64,000 bases of DNA, taken from the NCBI GenBank assembly GCA_963682025.1, contig OY821521.1:191208575-191272574 (forward strand), given 5' to 3'. Positions within the stretch are counted from its first letter, which is position 1. The number at the start of each line of letters is the position of its first letter. Made by a program: the position numbers and the translations under genes. Source of the stretch: Cordilura impudica (Eukaryota; Arthropoda; Insecta; Diptera; Scathophagidae). Below the pieces are notes generated by a model, which was given only the letters and a program-made list of their open reading frames with translations, was not told the DNA's origin and searched no databases. Positions 1 through 9,811 of the stretch are shown piece after piece.

Positions 1-280
1 CCCGTCAGTCGAACTTTATAGAGAATATATTTTTTTAATTTAGAATTTATTTAGTGTTTCGGTGATATTTTTTAAGTCCCATCAGATAATTTTATTACAG
101 GAACATTCCTTTGCAATTTTTAATCCTCCTCCCCCCATCAAAAGTTTCCTGTAAAATGCATTTTTTTTTATTTAATTAAATGAAACCGTTTTTATTTTAT
201 ATCAGAAATTTTTTTGAGGACCATCCTAATTAAATTTACTAGAAAAATAGTTTTTTGTTTAAATCTTATTTTTGGCTTAT
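1..280. other. AT-rich sequence, nothing recognised
   Basis: I see no coding, RNA or repeat signature in this stretch apart from short T and A runs. It ends where the terminal inverted repeat of the next element begins. Confidence 0.5.
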
Positions 281-797
281 ACAGGGTGACCCAATAAGTA
301 TGCACGACCCTGAATAGCATTTGTTATAGGAACATAATGACGGAATACTTATGAGTTCAACTAGATGATATGGACCTGGACCACATGTGGTTTCAGAGGA
401 CGACGTGACCAGCCGCAACGCGAATGAAACAATCGATTTATTACAGTAACGATTTCCAGACCGAATCATCTCCCAAAATTTCGATGTCAATTGGCCGGCA
501 AGATCAACGGTTGTAATTCCATGTCATTGTTTTCTTTGGGGTTTTTTTAAATCTCGGGTCTATTTATATAAACCACAAACAATTACTGAGCTCCAGGACA
601 AGATTGCCGGTGAGATTGAATCACATCTTTTTTCAAAGTATCATAAAAAATTTTTTCATGAAAAGAGCAAGAGCCGTAGGGATCATATGCCTGATATTTT
701 ATTCCATACATAACCGGAATTACACATTTAAAATGCAATAAAAATAAAACTGCCTTTTATTTTTAATATAATTCGTGCACTCTTATTGGGTCACACT
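281..797 (+). mobile_element. Internally deleted Tc1/mariner-like element with TIRs and a transposase remnant
   Basis: The left end reads CAGGGTGACCCAATAAG (near 283) and the right end reads CTTATTGGGTCAC (near 782-795), an imperfect inverted repeat that continues into GTGCAC-type sequence on both sides. Between them the plus strand carries the remains of the C-terminal part of a transposase. The block 'DDMDLDHMWFQ' (about 364-397) aligns with 'DDMDLEDMWFQQDGA' of the better element at 40110-41354, followed by recognisable 'NETIDLLQ', 'NWPARS' and 'HKKFFHEK' stretches, broken by stops and at least one frameshift. The N-terminal half of the transposase is missing, so this copy cannot move itself. 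Its TIR differs from that of the 40-kb copy, so it is a related but distinct family. Confidence 0.75.
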
Positions 798-909
798 TTA
801 TATTGAAACTTTTTTAGCCCCCCTCTTCGTACCCCTTCATTAGTACGGAAGTTTTAATTCATAATTTTAATTAAGCTAATATGGAAAGAAGATAAAACTT
901 CGAAAAAAA

Positions 910-2338
910 ACCAAGTAGAGACCCAGTCTATTAGGTCCAATTAATTAGATATAGAAAATAAGCATAAATCAAATTTGAGTGGCGTTGTTATTATTTATTT
1001 TGCCTTCAGATATGGGGACTAGGTCGAAAAATGGACCTATCCTAACCATATTTGGTAAGGTCACTTAATTTTGGCAAAAACATATACAAACCAAATTTGA
1101 GAAAAATCTGTGCAATATTTTTGTTTTTTTTTCGATAGATTTAAGTGAAGATCGGGAATCAGCTTCATATGGGGGCTTTTATTAAGAATTTTGCTATATG
1201 GCTTATGTATTAAACACATACAAACCCAATTTGACCGAGATCTATCGGATAATTTGGATATTATGGCAATTTAAGTTGATCTCACAGGGGTCAATTCTGT
1301 GGTTTTCTGGAATAACCGCGTATGTCCATTTTTGTCAGTTTTGAGTTAACGATACCAAAATCTTAATTTTTAACGCTCTTTACATGTGTTGAATTTTTTA
1401 AAAAAAATATTGACCATTTCTGAGTTTTTTCTTAAATAACGACGTAACTTAAATGTTTATTAAATTAATTTGCAGCACTATCGACGTATGTCAACCTACG
1501 TTTGATCGCTGACAAATTATTTTCTCAGAAAACGACACATAGCGACATACGTTGTTATTAATGAAAAAAAATGTAAAATAATTTTGGATTAGTTTTCAGT
1601 TTATAACCACTTATAAAAACTTGTGTGTTTATTTCTGTTATTTCTTGTCACTATTATTCTTGATTCGTTGTTATATTTTCATCCTAACTCCCATTAACTT
1701 TTTGTTGGCGAACAAAAAAATCAATTTTTCCAGCAACAACAACTTATGTCTACATGGATGGTTGCATTGGTAGTTTTCTTTTTCAAAGAAAACGACGTTC
1801 GTCGACATAAGTTGTTTTATCTGCACACACTTTAAGTGTAATTTACATATTGTTTTTTTCGTCCTTCTCTAGGATCTATTCCTCTGAAGATTTTTGACTC
1901 AAAATATTATATGAAGTTTTTATTGCCCATATCTAGAGGACTGTTAAATAAAAAGCTTTAAAATCTTTATATCGAGCCCATAATTTCAAATATAACGTTG
2001 TTTGGCTCCCCTTAGCATTTTGATTTTATGACATACGCGGTTATTCTAGAAAACCACAGAATAATATTCATACCTACTCCTAGGTATGAACATGAACCGA
2101 TTTTCACCAATTTCAATAGCGTTCATCCTATGACCGATAGAAGCTTACTGAATTTTATCAAAATATATTTATATATTTGATTACAAGGTTTACATGGACA
2201 CACAGACGGACGGACGGACAGCCGAAAATCGCTAAATCGACTCAGAAAATGGTTCTAAAAAGGTCTATGTCAAATATTTTTGGTAGTTACAAACATAAGG
2301 ATCATTATACCCTGACCACATAGTGGTATAGGGTATAA
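910..2338 (+). repeat. Dispersed (GTCY)n-type repeat, family 1, split by an insertion
   Basis: This is one of about nine copies in the window of a roughly 780-bp noncoding repeat. Full copies start ACAAGTAAGAAAATTATAG, contain GAAGATCGGGAAGCAGCT and a tetranucleotide run GACGGACGGACG, and end CACATAGTGGTATAGGGTA. This copy lacks the first bases, runs to 1293, is interrupted by the inverted-repeat element at 1294-2062, and resumes to 2338 with the GACGGACGGACG run near 2206-2220. The layout resembles the mini-me type of dipteran repeat (proto-microsatellite (GTCY)n plus conserved core); that family assignment is inference. Confidence 0.8.
1294..2062. mobile_element. 0.77-kb non-autonomous inverted-repeat element inside the family-1 repeat
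   Basis: The left end begins ATTCTGTGGTTTTCTGG and continues AATAACCGCGTATGTC. The right end (about 2030-2062) is its reverse complement with one mismatch, giving a terminal inverted repeat of about 33 bp. It cuts a family-1 dispersed repeat whose two halves are otherwise collinear, so it is a later insertion. The interior has four further copies of a CGACGTATGTC / GACATAAGTTG motif in both orientations (near 1480, 1530, 1742 and 1800), as in foldback or MITE-type elements. No open frame of note is present. The target-site duplication could not be settled because the flanking bases extend the inverted repeat. Confidence 0.8.
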
Positions 2339-2595
2339 AAATGTATTCACTTTTTCTTGTCGTTCACCTTTCAAATAGAACTATGCACTTTTAAATACAA
2401 AACGGAACTGACTTGCCACTTTTCAAAAACTTAGCAGGTGTCCTGATTCAAAAAAATACATTTTTGTATCATATTTTTGAATCCTCGGCCTACTATGTAT
2501 CCTTTAGTGTAACTATATTTTGAGTTACCGTATGGGTTGTTCTAGTGTTAATCAAAAATTTTAAATGTAAAATGGATTTGAAAACTCGTTCTCGT
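2339..2595. other. AT-rich spacer, nothing recognised
   Basis: No repeat end, RNA or coding signal was seen here. Short ORFs in this area have no compositional support. Confidence 0.4.
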
Positions 2596-2599
2596 TTTT

Positions 2600-2965
2600 T
2601 TTTTTCATACATATAATCGTTTTTGGTGCCTGGGTCAGAAGTACTTTTTAACCCTCCAAACAAGTGTGCATAGAGTACATATATTTTTGCCAATCCGTTG
2701 GTAATAGAAAACAAAATCTGGACCCCAAAAAATTCATATATTGTTAATCCTTATATCAAGCGCAGTTGATGCAGCGATGTCTGTCTGTCTGTCTGTCTGT
2801 CTCTTTGTCTGTGAAAATTACGATCACGTCCTCACGTCCTTAGGTCAGCAGTACTTCTCATGTTTAGTGAATTTATTCATTGATATCCTCAGCAGGGTGT
2901 TATTTAAAATCATCAAAATCGGTTTAACGAGTGCCGAGATTTCAATGAAAATGAAATATATATGA
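2600..2965 (-). repeat. Dispersed (GTCY)n-type repeat, family 2 (reverse copy)
   Basis: Read on the minus strand this copy shows CAGACAGACAGACAGACAT, then a TTATAAGGAT-like block and TTTTTTGGGGTC. These are the same landmarks, in the same order, as the family-2 copy whose tail lies at 54640-54955. The (GTCT)n run is at about 2779-2802. It is noncoding and the ends are not sharply defined. Confidence 0.6.
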
Positions 2966-2967
2966 CT

Positions 2968-3135
2968 TCTAAGCGCCCCGGAAGGTGAGTAGGAAGCGTG
3001 CTCGCCTATCATGCGGGGGTCGTGGGTTCGATTCCCACCAGAGGCTTTGGTATGTCGCTGCAAAAACCAGCTAAATGGTCTTTGTCACCCGGCTTATCCC
3101 TGGACCCAAAATTAGAATACAAATTTACTTTGCAT
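2968..3135 (+). repeat. tRNA-derived SINE (tRNA-like head at 2970-3045)
   Basis: The head can be folded as a tRNA. The T arm GTGGG-TTCGATT-CCCAC (about 3022-3038) has a perfect 5-bp stem and a B-box (GGTTCGATTCC). The anticodon arm CTCGC-CTATCAT-GCGGG has a 5-bp stem with one G-T pair and a 7-base loop, with ATC in the anticodon position. The acceptor pairing is poor and the A-box is weak, so this is a SINE head rather than a working tRNA gene. An unrelated body follows to about 3135. Pol III promoter elements appear at least partly intact. Confidence 0.65.
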
Positions 3136-3144
3136 TGTAATATA

Positions 3145-3350
3145 AAATATTAATAGGCTAGGCGATTTCTTGTCACCGTTGTAAGTTTCACAGTCTTACC
3201 CCGATTTTGACTAAAAATGTATCGTTTGAAAGGTATTTCTTTTTAGCTGTGAGCCAGACTTACAGATTTTCATCGTCTGGAACATTTTTTTGGAGTTATG
3301 ATCGTTTAAAGTTGCTACTAAAATATACATAAAATCATACAATGCTATGT
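3145..3350 (+). mobile_element. Helitron fragment (5' part only)
   Basis: Starting near AATATTAATAGGCTAGGCG, this matches the first half of the non-autonomous Helitron family seen complete at 9812-10193 and 15877-16227: TTTCTTGT..., GAAAGGTATTTCTTTTTAGC, TTACAGATTTT, GTTGCTACTAA..., ACAATGCTATGT. It stops abruptly at about 3350, where the subterminal repeats of the next element begin. The Helitron 3' hairpin and CTAG end are missing. Confidence 0.75.
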
Positions 3351-4235
3351 CTCAGCCAGCATTTTCTGCAATTAATGATCACATTCGAGTCTTTTTCGAC
3401 TCCTCCGCGCGATTAAAACAATCATATATGCGCTGATCTTCTGATCATGAAAGACTCTTTTGTCGGGAGAAAATGGTACCCTACACGCGACTCTTCTTGA
3501 AGAGTCTTTTATGACTCGCTTTTTGATCAGTTTGGACTTATTTTCGAGTCATATTTATTTTATTTCTGTATACTTTGTTGTTGTTTTTTCAATAAATCAA
3601 TTTTTAAGCGCAAGCGTGAATCATCTTCGAGTCTTTTCTTAATCGCGCATGCGATTAATCAGTTTTTGATCATCAAAAGTGCTCGAAGAAGACTCAGTAA
3701 GGTGATTTTTGTTGAAAAAATCTTCTAAATCCCAGTCAGCATTTTATGAAATTATTGATCATATTCGAGTCTTTTTCGACTCCTCTATGCGATTAAAACA
3801 GTCATAAATGAGCTCATTTTCTGATCATTAATGATACTTTTGTCGGGAGAAAATGGTACCCTACGCGCGACTCTTCTTGAAGAGTCTTTTATTACCCGCT
3901 TTTCTGATCATTTTCGAGTCATTTTTCAGTCGTATTTCTAATCGTTCACAAGTCTTTTTTGAGTCACATACTAAACGTATTTCTGATCATTTACGAATCT
4001 CTTTCGAGTAATGTTTTAGTCGTATTTATGATCATTTACGAGTCTTTTTTGAGTCATTTTTTAGTCGTATTTGTAATCGTTTGCAACTGTTTTTCGAATC
4101 ATGTTTAAGTTATATTTCCGACCATTTGCGAGTCTTCTTTGAGTCATTTTTCAGTCGATTTGTAATCTTTTGTGAACATTTTTCGAGTCTTTTTTCAGTC
4201 GTATTCTTAATCGTTTGCGAGTCTTTTTGGTATTT
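3351..4235. repeat. Left subterminal repeat region of a CMC/tnp2-like DNA transposon
   Basis: The sequence CAGCATTTT..TGATCA..ATTCGAGTCTTTTTCGACTCCTC occurs at about 3357 and again at about 3737, together with a downstream TTTTGTCGGGAGAAAATGG block, so about 200 bases are directly duplicated some 380 bases apart. From about 3900 to 4235 there is a degenerate tandem array of roughly 45-50-bp units built on GAGTCATTTTTCAGTCGTAT and CGAGTCTTTTTT. Similar GAGTCTTTTT motifs flank the other side of the coding region (7230-7455). Repeated subterminal motifs are typical of CACTA/EnSpm-group elements, where they bind the element's own proteins; that role is inferred. Confidence 0.6.
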
Positions 4236-4542
4236 TTAATCATTTGCCTTAAAAAAAAACTAAAATATTTAATTGATGTAAATTATTCAAATAAGTTTAT
4301 TTAAAAAGACATAAATTATTTTATTGAATTAAAAACAAAGTTATAAATAAATGTTAAAAAGTTTGTTACAGAAATTCATGCTAATTTGAAATTAAATAGA
4401 TTAAAATTAAATAAGATAAAAAAATTAATTTAATATATGAATTCAGTTTGGACGTTTTCTTTTTGACACCTTTTGTAGAACAGCATTTGTAGAACAGCAT
4501 TCATTTCTTTGTCCGTGCATTTAAATTTGAGATGGCAAATAT
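4236..4542. other. AT-rich element interior
   Basis: This is noncoding sequence between the subterminal repeats and the end of the minus-strand accessory gene. It probably includes that gene's 3' UTR. No further signal was seen. Confidence 0.4.
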
Positions 4543-5120
4543 CTAAGACGAAAATAGTTTTCGAACAGCGGCTCTTAAAAATTGTGCGGGTCCTTCACCG
4601 CCTGTTTTTGCAATGAATACTTTCTGAAAATATTTATGATATATGTATGACAAAACATGTTGAGCTATAATACGTACAAATTGCCTAAGTTTATCATTAT
4701 TAGCTTGTACGTCAACATCGAATTTTTCTAAATCGTCCATTACGGCCAAAGGAAGTTTTTGGACTTCTTTATTTTCGTCGATTGTTATGGTGTCATTGTG
4801 GTGTTTTCTGTTTTCTAGCTTAACTGCGATAACCTCCTCTGTTAATTTGGCAAATGATCTTTTATTATCGTCCTTTAAATCTTTAATTTCATTTTTCATC
4901 TCAAAAATTTTAGACTTTAAAGACTTAATTTCATCGCGCAATTCAAGTACAAGACTTTGAAGGCAGTCGGATTGGGAAACGTTAACACTTTGCACTAAAA
5001 ACAAAATTGTTTTGTTTAACGGGAAAAAATATTTGATTCAATTTTTTACTTACTAGTTGTTAAATTATTGGTTGGGGTGTATTGGAATTCTCCAGAGGTA
5101 AATAAATTATGCTGTGACAT
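4543..5120 (-). CDS. Two-exon transposon accessory protein, coiled-coil, DUF4806-like C-terminus
   Basis: Exon 1 runs from an ATG at 5120 to 5054, with donor GTAAGT at 5053-5048. Exon 2 runs from 4994, after a TTTTGTTTTTAG acceptor, to a stop at 4543. The 59-bp intron is in phase: the joined product starts MSQHNLFTSGEFQ, passes through NNLTTMQSVNVSQ and is about 172 residues long. The middle (LELRDEIKSLKSKIFEMKNE and on) is strongly charged and should form a coiled coil. The C-terminal 'AKTGGEGPAQFLRAAVRKLF' resembles the C-terminal domain (DUF4806-like) of small second proteins in insect tnp2-type transposons; that family call is from memory and moderate. It lies on the same strand as, and just downstream of, the transposase remnant. 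The open frame and clean intron suggest it decayed more slowly than the transposase. Confidence 0.6.
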
Positions 5121-5153
5121 TGGTAATTAGAGGTGTAGAACAGTAACTGTTGT

Positions 5154-6951
5154 CTAAAGCATCACTTTGTTATTTATTTGATTAAGAGAAAATTGAATTT
5201 TATTATTGAAAGCGATGTCAGCCGCCCAATATATGTTAAAATTTCTCGAGTCGATTGGTTGCAAAAAAAGAGCCGTAAGATTTTTAATTTCCATTCCAAT
5301 AAAAACAGGAACATTGTTACAATTATTTATTTCTGTTATTTTAACAATTTTATCATGAACCAAACAAAAGTTGTCAGGATCTCTCAAAGAAAAGAAGAAA
5401 CCATTAGCATTTATATTTGTAATTTTTCCAATTACAATTTTTCCAAATAACGTAGGTAGTTTATTTTCTTCCCCCTTTTTTATATGATAGCTATTTTCAA
5501 CATGCCTTTTATAAATTTGTGCGGCAACTTTTCCCCCCTTCCTAACTTTACGTTTAATTCTTTGTAGGTGGTTTTCAAATTTGAAGGCGCTTATTCCATC
5601 TAAAGATCCATAAAGTTTAGCATCTTCATAAAGATGTAACAAGGCGTGAAAATTATATGTAAGAAAGAACAAATCATATAATGTTGGAATCTCGCACACA
5701 AATGATTTTAACAGTTTTTCAGCACAAGAGTTATTATTCTTACAATCAATTTTATCTAATAGAATTCTCAAAGCCAAGGACAACTTTAAGAAGTGGGTGT
5801 ATCTCTCTGAGCTAATAACTTTTTTCAGTATAAATGGTCCTGTATAAAGTAAGAATTGCCTAAGCTCTATTGCCTTCCATCTATCAAGATCTTTCAAGCC
5901 TCGAGGCTTTCTCTGAAACTCTCTCGTTATGTTACTTCTATTAAAGTTTAATTCTCTCGAAATGGATTCAATTTTCCAGGAAACTAAAGAAAAATATTCA
6001 CCTTTTTTTTAGTCAACAAAGTTCGCATTACGCCTAAACATACAACGTGCATATAATCTAAAGAACATTGTGATACTATATCTATGTTAAGCTTTTCTAA
6101 TGGTGAAATAGACTGCCTTAAATGATGTTCCGGCTGAAAGCGATTTCTGAAGGAATCATTGCTTCTAACCGTAAACTCGCTTTCTGTCGGGCAAATAAGA
6201 CGATGTTTAACCCTTTGTCCTTTTTGTTCCTAATATAAAGGACTTTGCAGGTGCATCCATAACAAAACAACGTACAATAATTTCGAAAAATTTATCAGCA
6301 AAAACTAGTCCCTCTTGCATAAGAATATTCAGTTCTGTAATAAATTCTTCTAAAAAGTCAATTGCACAATTTGGTTTTGAAGTTCCTTCATATACGCCAA
6401 TAAGGAAAACATAACTTGATCCTACAATACTGGCAAGTATCGGCCAAACTTGTTTAGAGCTACTTTTGAATAGCGGTAGGCCATCAATACCGAAATCTAA
6501 TGTAATTTTGTCTACTTTCCAATCACTAACTAACTAAGAAATCTGTCAAACCGCTTTTCAATCCATAGTGGATATATGTTCCTTCACCAACTTTTCCCTC
6601 AACAACAGAAGTAGGCGTTTTTAAAAGGGTCCTAGCATCTTTTGAGACTTTCATACCGCATTTTAATAATAATAATAAAAGTGCATTAATTGTAACAAAA
6701 CTTACTTCACATTGGATAGCCTATTTAGCCAATCCTTCACACAAATTAAACTCATTTTTTTCACTTTCACTATCTAAAGAACTGATATCACTATCACTTA
6801 AATCATTTAACTTTTCATCATAAAAACTAATTTCATTATTTTATTCCATCTGCTCCTGAACATGTTCCTGAGAAACTTTTTTTTTAACTTTTGGCGATAT
6901 TAAATTTTCGACTTCTTTTTTAGCCAATCTTTTTATTTGTTTGGCTGACAT
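5154..6951 (-). pseudogene. Degenerate tnp2-like (CMC/CACTA-type) transposase
   Basis: The reading begins at an ATG at 6951 (MSAKQIKRLAKKEVENLI), then an acidic-serine-rich stretch. Broken blocks follow that match arthropod tnp2-like transposases: a 'DGLPLFKSS'-type block, 'YVFLIGVYEGTSKPN', 'FVMDAPAKSFIL' and, from about 5925, 'PRGLKDLDRWKAIELRQFLL' and 'YTGPFILKK'. The last 247 codons (5897-5154) are one open frame ending in a stop at 5154. Several in-frame stops and frameshifts lie between 6900 and 5930, so a full-length enzyme cannot be made. Some gaps might be introns, but I found no convincing splice pairs there. The subterminal repeats on both sides and the accessory gene downstream fit one element spanning about 3351-7460. 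Confidence 0.65.
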
Positions 6952-7229
6952 TACCTTCTTTTATTTAAAATTATTCACTTTTTAATTTATTTACTTTTTA
7001 ATTTCTTCACTTACTTAAATTGTAATTTATATTGATGCACTTCACACCACGAATCGACTGATATTAATAAACAAAACAAATAATATTCAAATATTGGGCT
7101 TTTTATTCAAAAATAGTAAACAATGTCCCGCTATAAACAAAAACGACAGCATAAGAAGCACTTTTTGATCGTCCAACTGTGCGAAATATTATTACAAAAA
7201 AAAACTTTAAAAACAATCACATTTCAACC
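6952..7229. other. Presumed 5' flank of the tnp2-like transposase
   Basis: This is AT-rich noncoding DNA immediately upstream of the minus-strand ATG at 6951. No TATA or initiator element could be assigned with confidence. Confidence 0.3.
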
Positions 7230-7460
7230 ACCTGCGTGATCTATTTATGATTGCTGTATATTTTGTTATTGTATTTTTCAATAAATCACATTCTTAGCGT
7301 ATGCAGGCGTCATTTTTGAGTCTTTTTTTTTTAAACGCGCAAGTGATTATTATTTTATAATTTGAATGCATCACCTTTTACGCATAAGCGGGATTCATTT
7401 TCGAGTCTTTTTCTAAGCGCCCAAGTGATTTTATAACTGTATTTTCAATAAATCACTTTT
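7230..7460. repeat. Right subterminal repeats of the tnp2-like transposon
   Basis: Two copies of GAGTCTTTTT followed by (A/C)GCGCAAGTGATT (about 7317-7350 and 7403-7430) and two of TCAATAAATCAC are present. These resemble the left-side block TTCAATAAATCAATTTTTAA..CGAGTCTTTTC near 3587-3640. The outer end is cut off by the hAT-like fragment that begins at 7464. Confidence 0.55.
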
Positions 7461-7463
7461 TAA

Positions 7464-7760
7464 CAGAGTTCAGAAAAAAACACACACTGAATAAAAAACT
7501 CGTACATATATGTAAACAAACATAACTTAGACCAACACACACATATTTTTATTTTCATATCAATTATGTTTGTTTTTAAATTTTCTTCGGTGCCCAACAC
7601 AACCATGACTGTGTTCGTTTTAATATTTCGTTATTTACACGAACATTTTTGTATCACGTACTTTTTGTTTCAATCATACATAAAGCACACATTTTTGAGT
7701 GTTGCTTTATTTGAAGTTCATGTTCTGGTACGTGTACTGAAAAAATAAACAGAACATGTA
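7464..7760 (+). mobile_element. hAT-like inverted-repeat element, single end
   Basis: It begins CAGAGTTCAGAAAA and follows the arm of the complete element at 45458-46328: ACACACACTGAATAAAAAAC, CGTACATATATGTAAAC, ATTTTTATTTTCATATCAAT, GTTTTAATATTTCGTTA. Only one arm is present and no matching 8-bp duplication could be assigned. The 60-codon ORF inside it is an artefact of the arm. Confidence 0.75.
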
Positions 7761-7960
7761 CAATAAACAGGTTCGAGTTCAGTTATATTTTAAATCGTGT
7801 TGTGGATCGTGTAGTAAGAAAAAACAGAACATGTACAATAAACAGGTTCGAGTTCAGTTATATTTTAAGTCGTGTTTAAGGTTGGAGTTCAGTTATATTT
7901 TAAATACGACTTAAAATATAACTGAACTCGAACCTGTTTATTGTTAATATAAATAAATAA
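7740..7960. repeat. Local direct and inverted duplications
   Basis: The block ACAGAACATGTACAATAAAC plus GGTTCGAGTTCAGTTATATT is present twice directly (about 7751 and 7824), a shorter piece follows near 7880, and the reverse complement occupies about 7905-7945, so the end can fold into a long hairpin. It looks like rearranged material at the inner end of the hAT-like arm. Confidence 0.6.
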
Positions 7961-8482
7961 ATAAAATATATGACTTTTCTATGGTCCTGTTATTGCTATT
8001 ATTCAAAATTTTTAGTTTTTTTTTGCGGTAGCAGTAACTGTTATTGTGGTCGTTGAGTTTGCAGCGGCTACTTCTTAAGTGTGTATATGTGTTTACTGTA
8101 ATCGCTCCAAAGTAGGCGGCAGAGTTCGTCTAATGGCTCAACAAACTTAAAATTTTATAGGGTATAAAAATCTGCAAAAAATCGACAAACGTTTTAAGGC
8201 GGTGATATACGAAGTTCTACCATACCAGATTCCATTTAAAAAAATATATATATTTTTTTTTTTTTGTTAAAGAAAGGAAAGAAAATACATTTTTCATTTT
8301 TGAATGAGTGGTTTAAGTATTTATATTTCAAATAAAGATTTGAAAAGATTACGAAAATATCTATTTCCAATAACTTTTAAAAATGCACATTAATTCATTT
8401 GAATCTATTAATTCGTTAAGCTAAAAAGCCAAAATTTGTGTAAATGGAATTTATATAATTTTTTTTTTGTATCTTCTTTCAG
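7961..8482 (+). other. Probable intron upstream of the 8483 exon
   Basis: This is AT-rich noncoding DNA that ends in a strong acceptor (poly-T, then TATCTTCTTTCAG at 8482). A segment near 8110, CCAAAGTAGGCGGCAGAGTT, recurs near 15470 and so is repetitive. Confidence 0.5.
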
Positions 8483-8835
8483 ATTATTCGAAACTTTCGA
8501 TAGATGACTTTTCCAAACTAACCGCCGAAAGTGTTTCAAAAATCTCCCCCTCTCTCCATCTCTCCGATAATTATGCCAAATTAGAAAATCCTTCAAACTG
8601 GTCTCAAGCAGCCTATCAATCTGCGGCCGCAGCGGCCAATTATAATGCGGCCGCCGCACATCATGCTCATGCAGCGGCTGCTTCCCAGCACTCACTAAAC
8701 GATTATGCGGTGGCCGCTAATGTCTCGCTGTCTCACAACAATCCCATGAATTCAGCAACAGCAGCAGCAGCAGTGGCAGCTTCAGCCTATCAACATCCCT
8801 TATCGACACAAGCCGATACCAAATATTGGTCTTGA
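8483..8835 (+). CDS. Terminal coding exon of an Ala/His-rich protein, probable transcription factor
   Basis: The exon starts after the acceptor at 8482, in a phase where the upstream exon supplies the first base of a codon, and runs open to TGA at 8833-8835, about 117 residues. It begins [19 protein letters not shown], then has Ala-rich runs with His and Asn ([32 protein letters not shown]) and ends [10 protein letters not shown]-rich third positions (GCGGCCGC, GCAGCAGCAG) stand out against the AT-rich surroundings, which supports real coding. Such Ala/His runs are common in the C-terminal tails of fly developmental transcription factors. I cannot name the gene; no DNA-binding domain lies in this exon, and upstream exons are outside the window or unrecognised. 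An ATG-initiated ORF does not explain it, because the frame enters from the splice site. Confidence 0.75.
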
Positions 8836-9310
8836 GTGTACGAAAAGTTGTAAAATTTCCCCATGATCTTTAGTTGAACTTACGAGGCATTATTTAATTT
8901 TTCCATTTTGTATGTATGTGAATTTTTTTTTATATGTTTAAATTTTTAAGGTTTTTCCTTTTAGCATTTTTTTTTTGTATATTTAAACATTAAATTAATG
9001 CATTTAAAAACTAAAAAAAAAAAATACCAATACCTTGTGTCAAGTCTTAAATGTAAAACAAAGAAAACTTACAATTAGTTTTATGATTTTTTTTTCTTCT
9101 GTTTAATATTACATCATTAAAAAAGTTTATTGCTATTGCAGCTGGTATGAGTGTGTGTGTGTGTGTGTTTGTGTATGTATGCATGAGTTTAGTTATTTTG
9201 TAAGCTAAAGTTATTTTTTAATTATTTAAAAAATATAAAAAAACATTTATTAAATAAAGTGCATATAAATGTATAATTTTTAAACGAAACCAATTAATAA
9301 ATTGCTGTTA
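8836..9310 (+). other. 3' UTR of the Ala-rich gene with polyadenylation signals
   Basis: Noncoding sequence follows the stop. It includes a (GT)n run at about 9151-9168 and canonical AATAAA motifs near 9254 and 9296. The true cleavage site cannot be chosen from sequence alone. Confidence 0.5.
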
Positions 9311-9811
9311 AATTGTTTTATTTTCATACTCAACGTTTAAAGGTTTTCAAGCCAAGGCAAAATAGGCAAATGAAAGTACATTTTTTATATTTTACATAAA
9401 GAAGAGAAGGGTTTGCAAAAAAATAACTAACATTCCTTTTTCCAGCAGTTTTACACAATCTCTTTGAACGATACATAGTGGGAAAAATCACCAACATAAT
9501 TTATAGTAAATCGTGTTTTCAATACTATTGATATGAGGAGGAGCGATGACTATTTTCCAATATTTATTTTATTGACCTTTTGTAATATGTGCACGAACGA
9601 ACCAGATGATATGCAAATCTTAAACTAGAGATCGAATTGGTGTCCTTTTAAAAGCACTTCAAAGTTTCATAGTATTAGTTTAATAGAAAATAATAAATAA
9701 TTAAGGAGTGGGCATATAAAAATTGTAACATAAATAAATCGCAATAACCTTTAACCAATAACCTTTAAATAAGTCCAACTACTTATTGGGAATGTTATTT
9801 AAATTAACATA
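9311..9811. other. AT-rich spacer, nothing recognised
   Basis: No repeat ends or coding signal were seen between the 3' UTR and the Helitron that starts at 9812. Confidence 0.4.

Noticed and set aside
2970..3045. Functional tRNA gene
   Set aside because: T arm and anticodon arm pair well, but the acceptor stem does not, the A-box is weak and an unrelated body follows, so it is a SINE head.
2845..3063. Minus-strand ORF with ASGGNRTHDPRMIGEHASY
   Set aside because: This is the reverse translation of a tRNA-derived SINE, a well-known source of spurious proteins.
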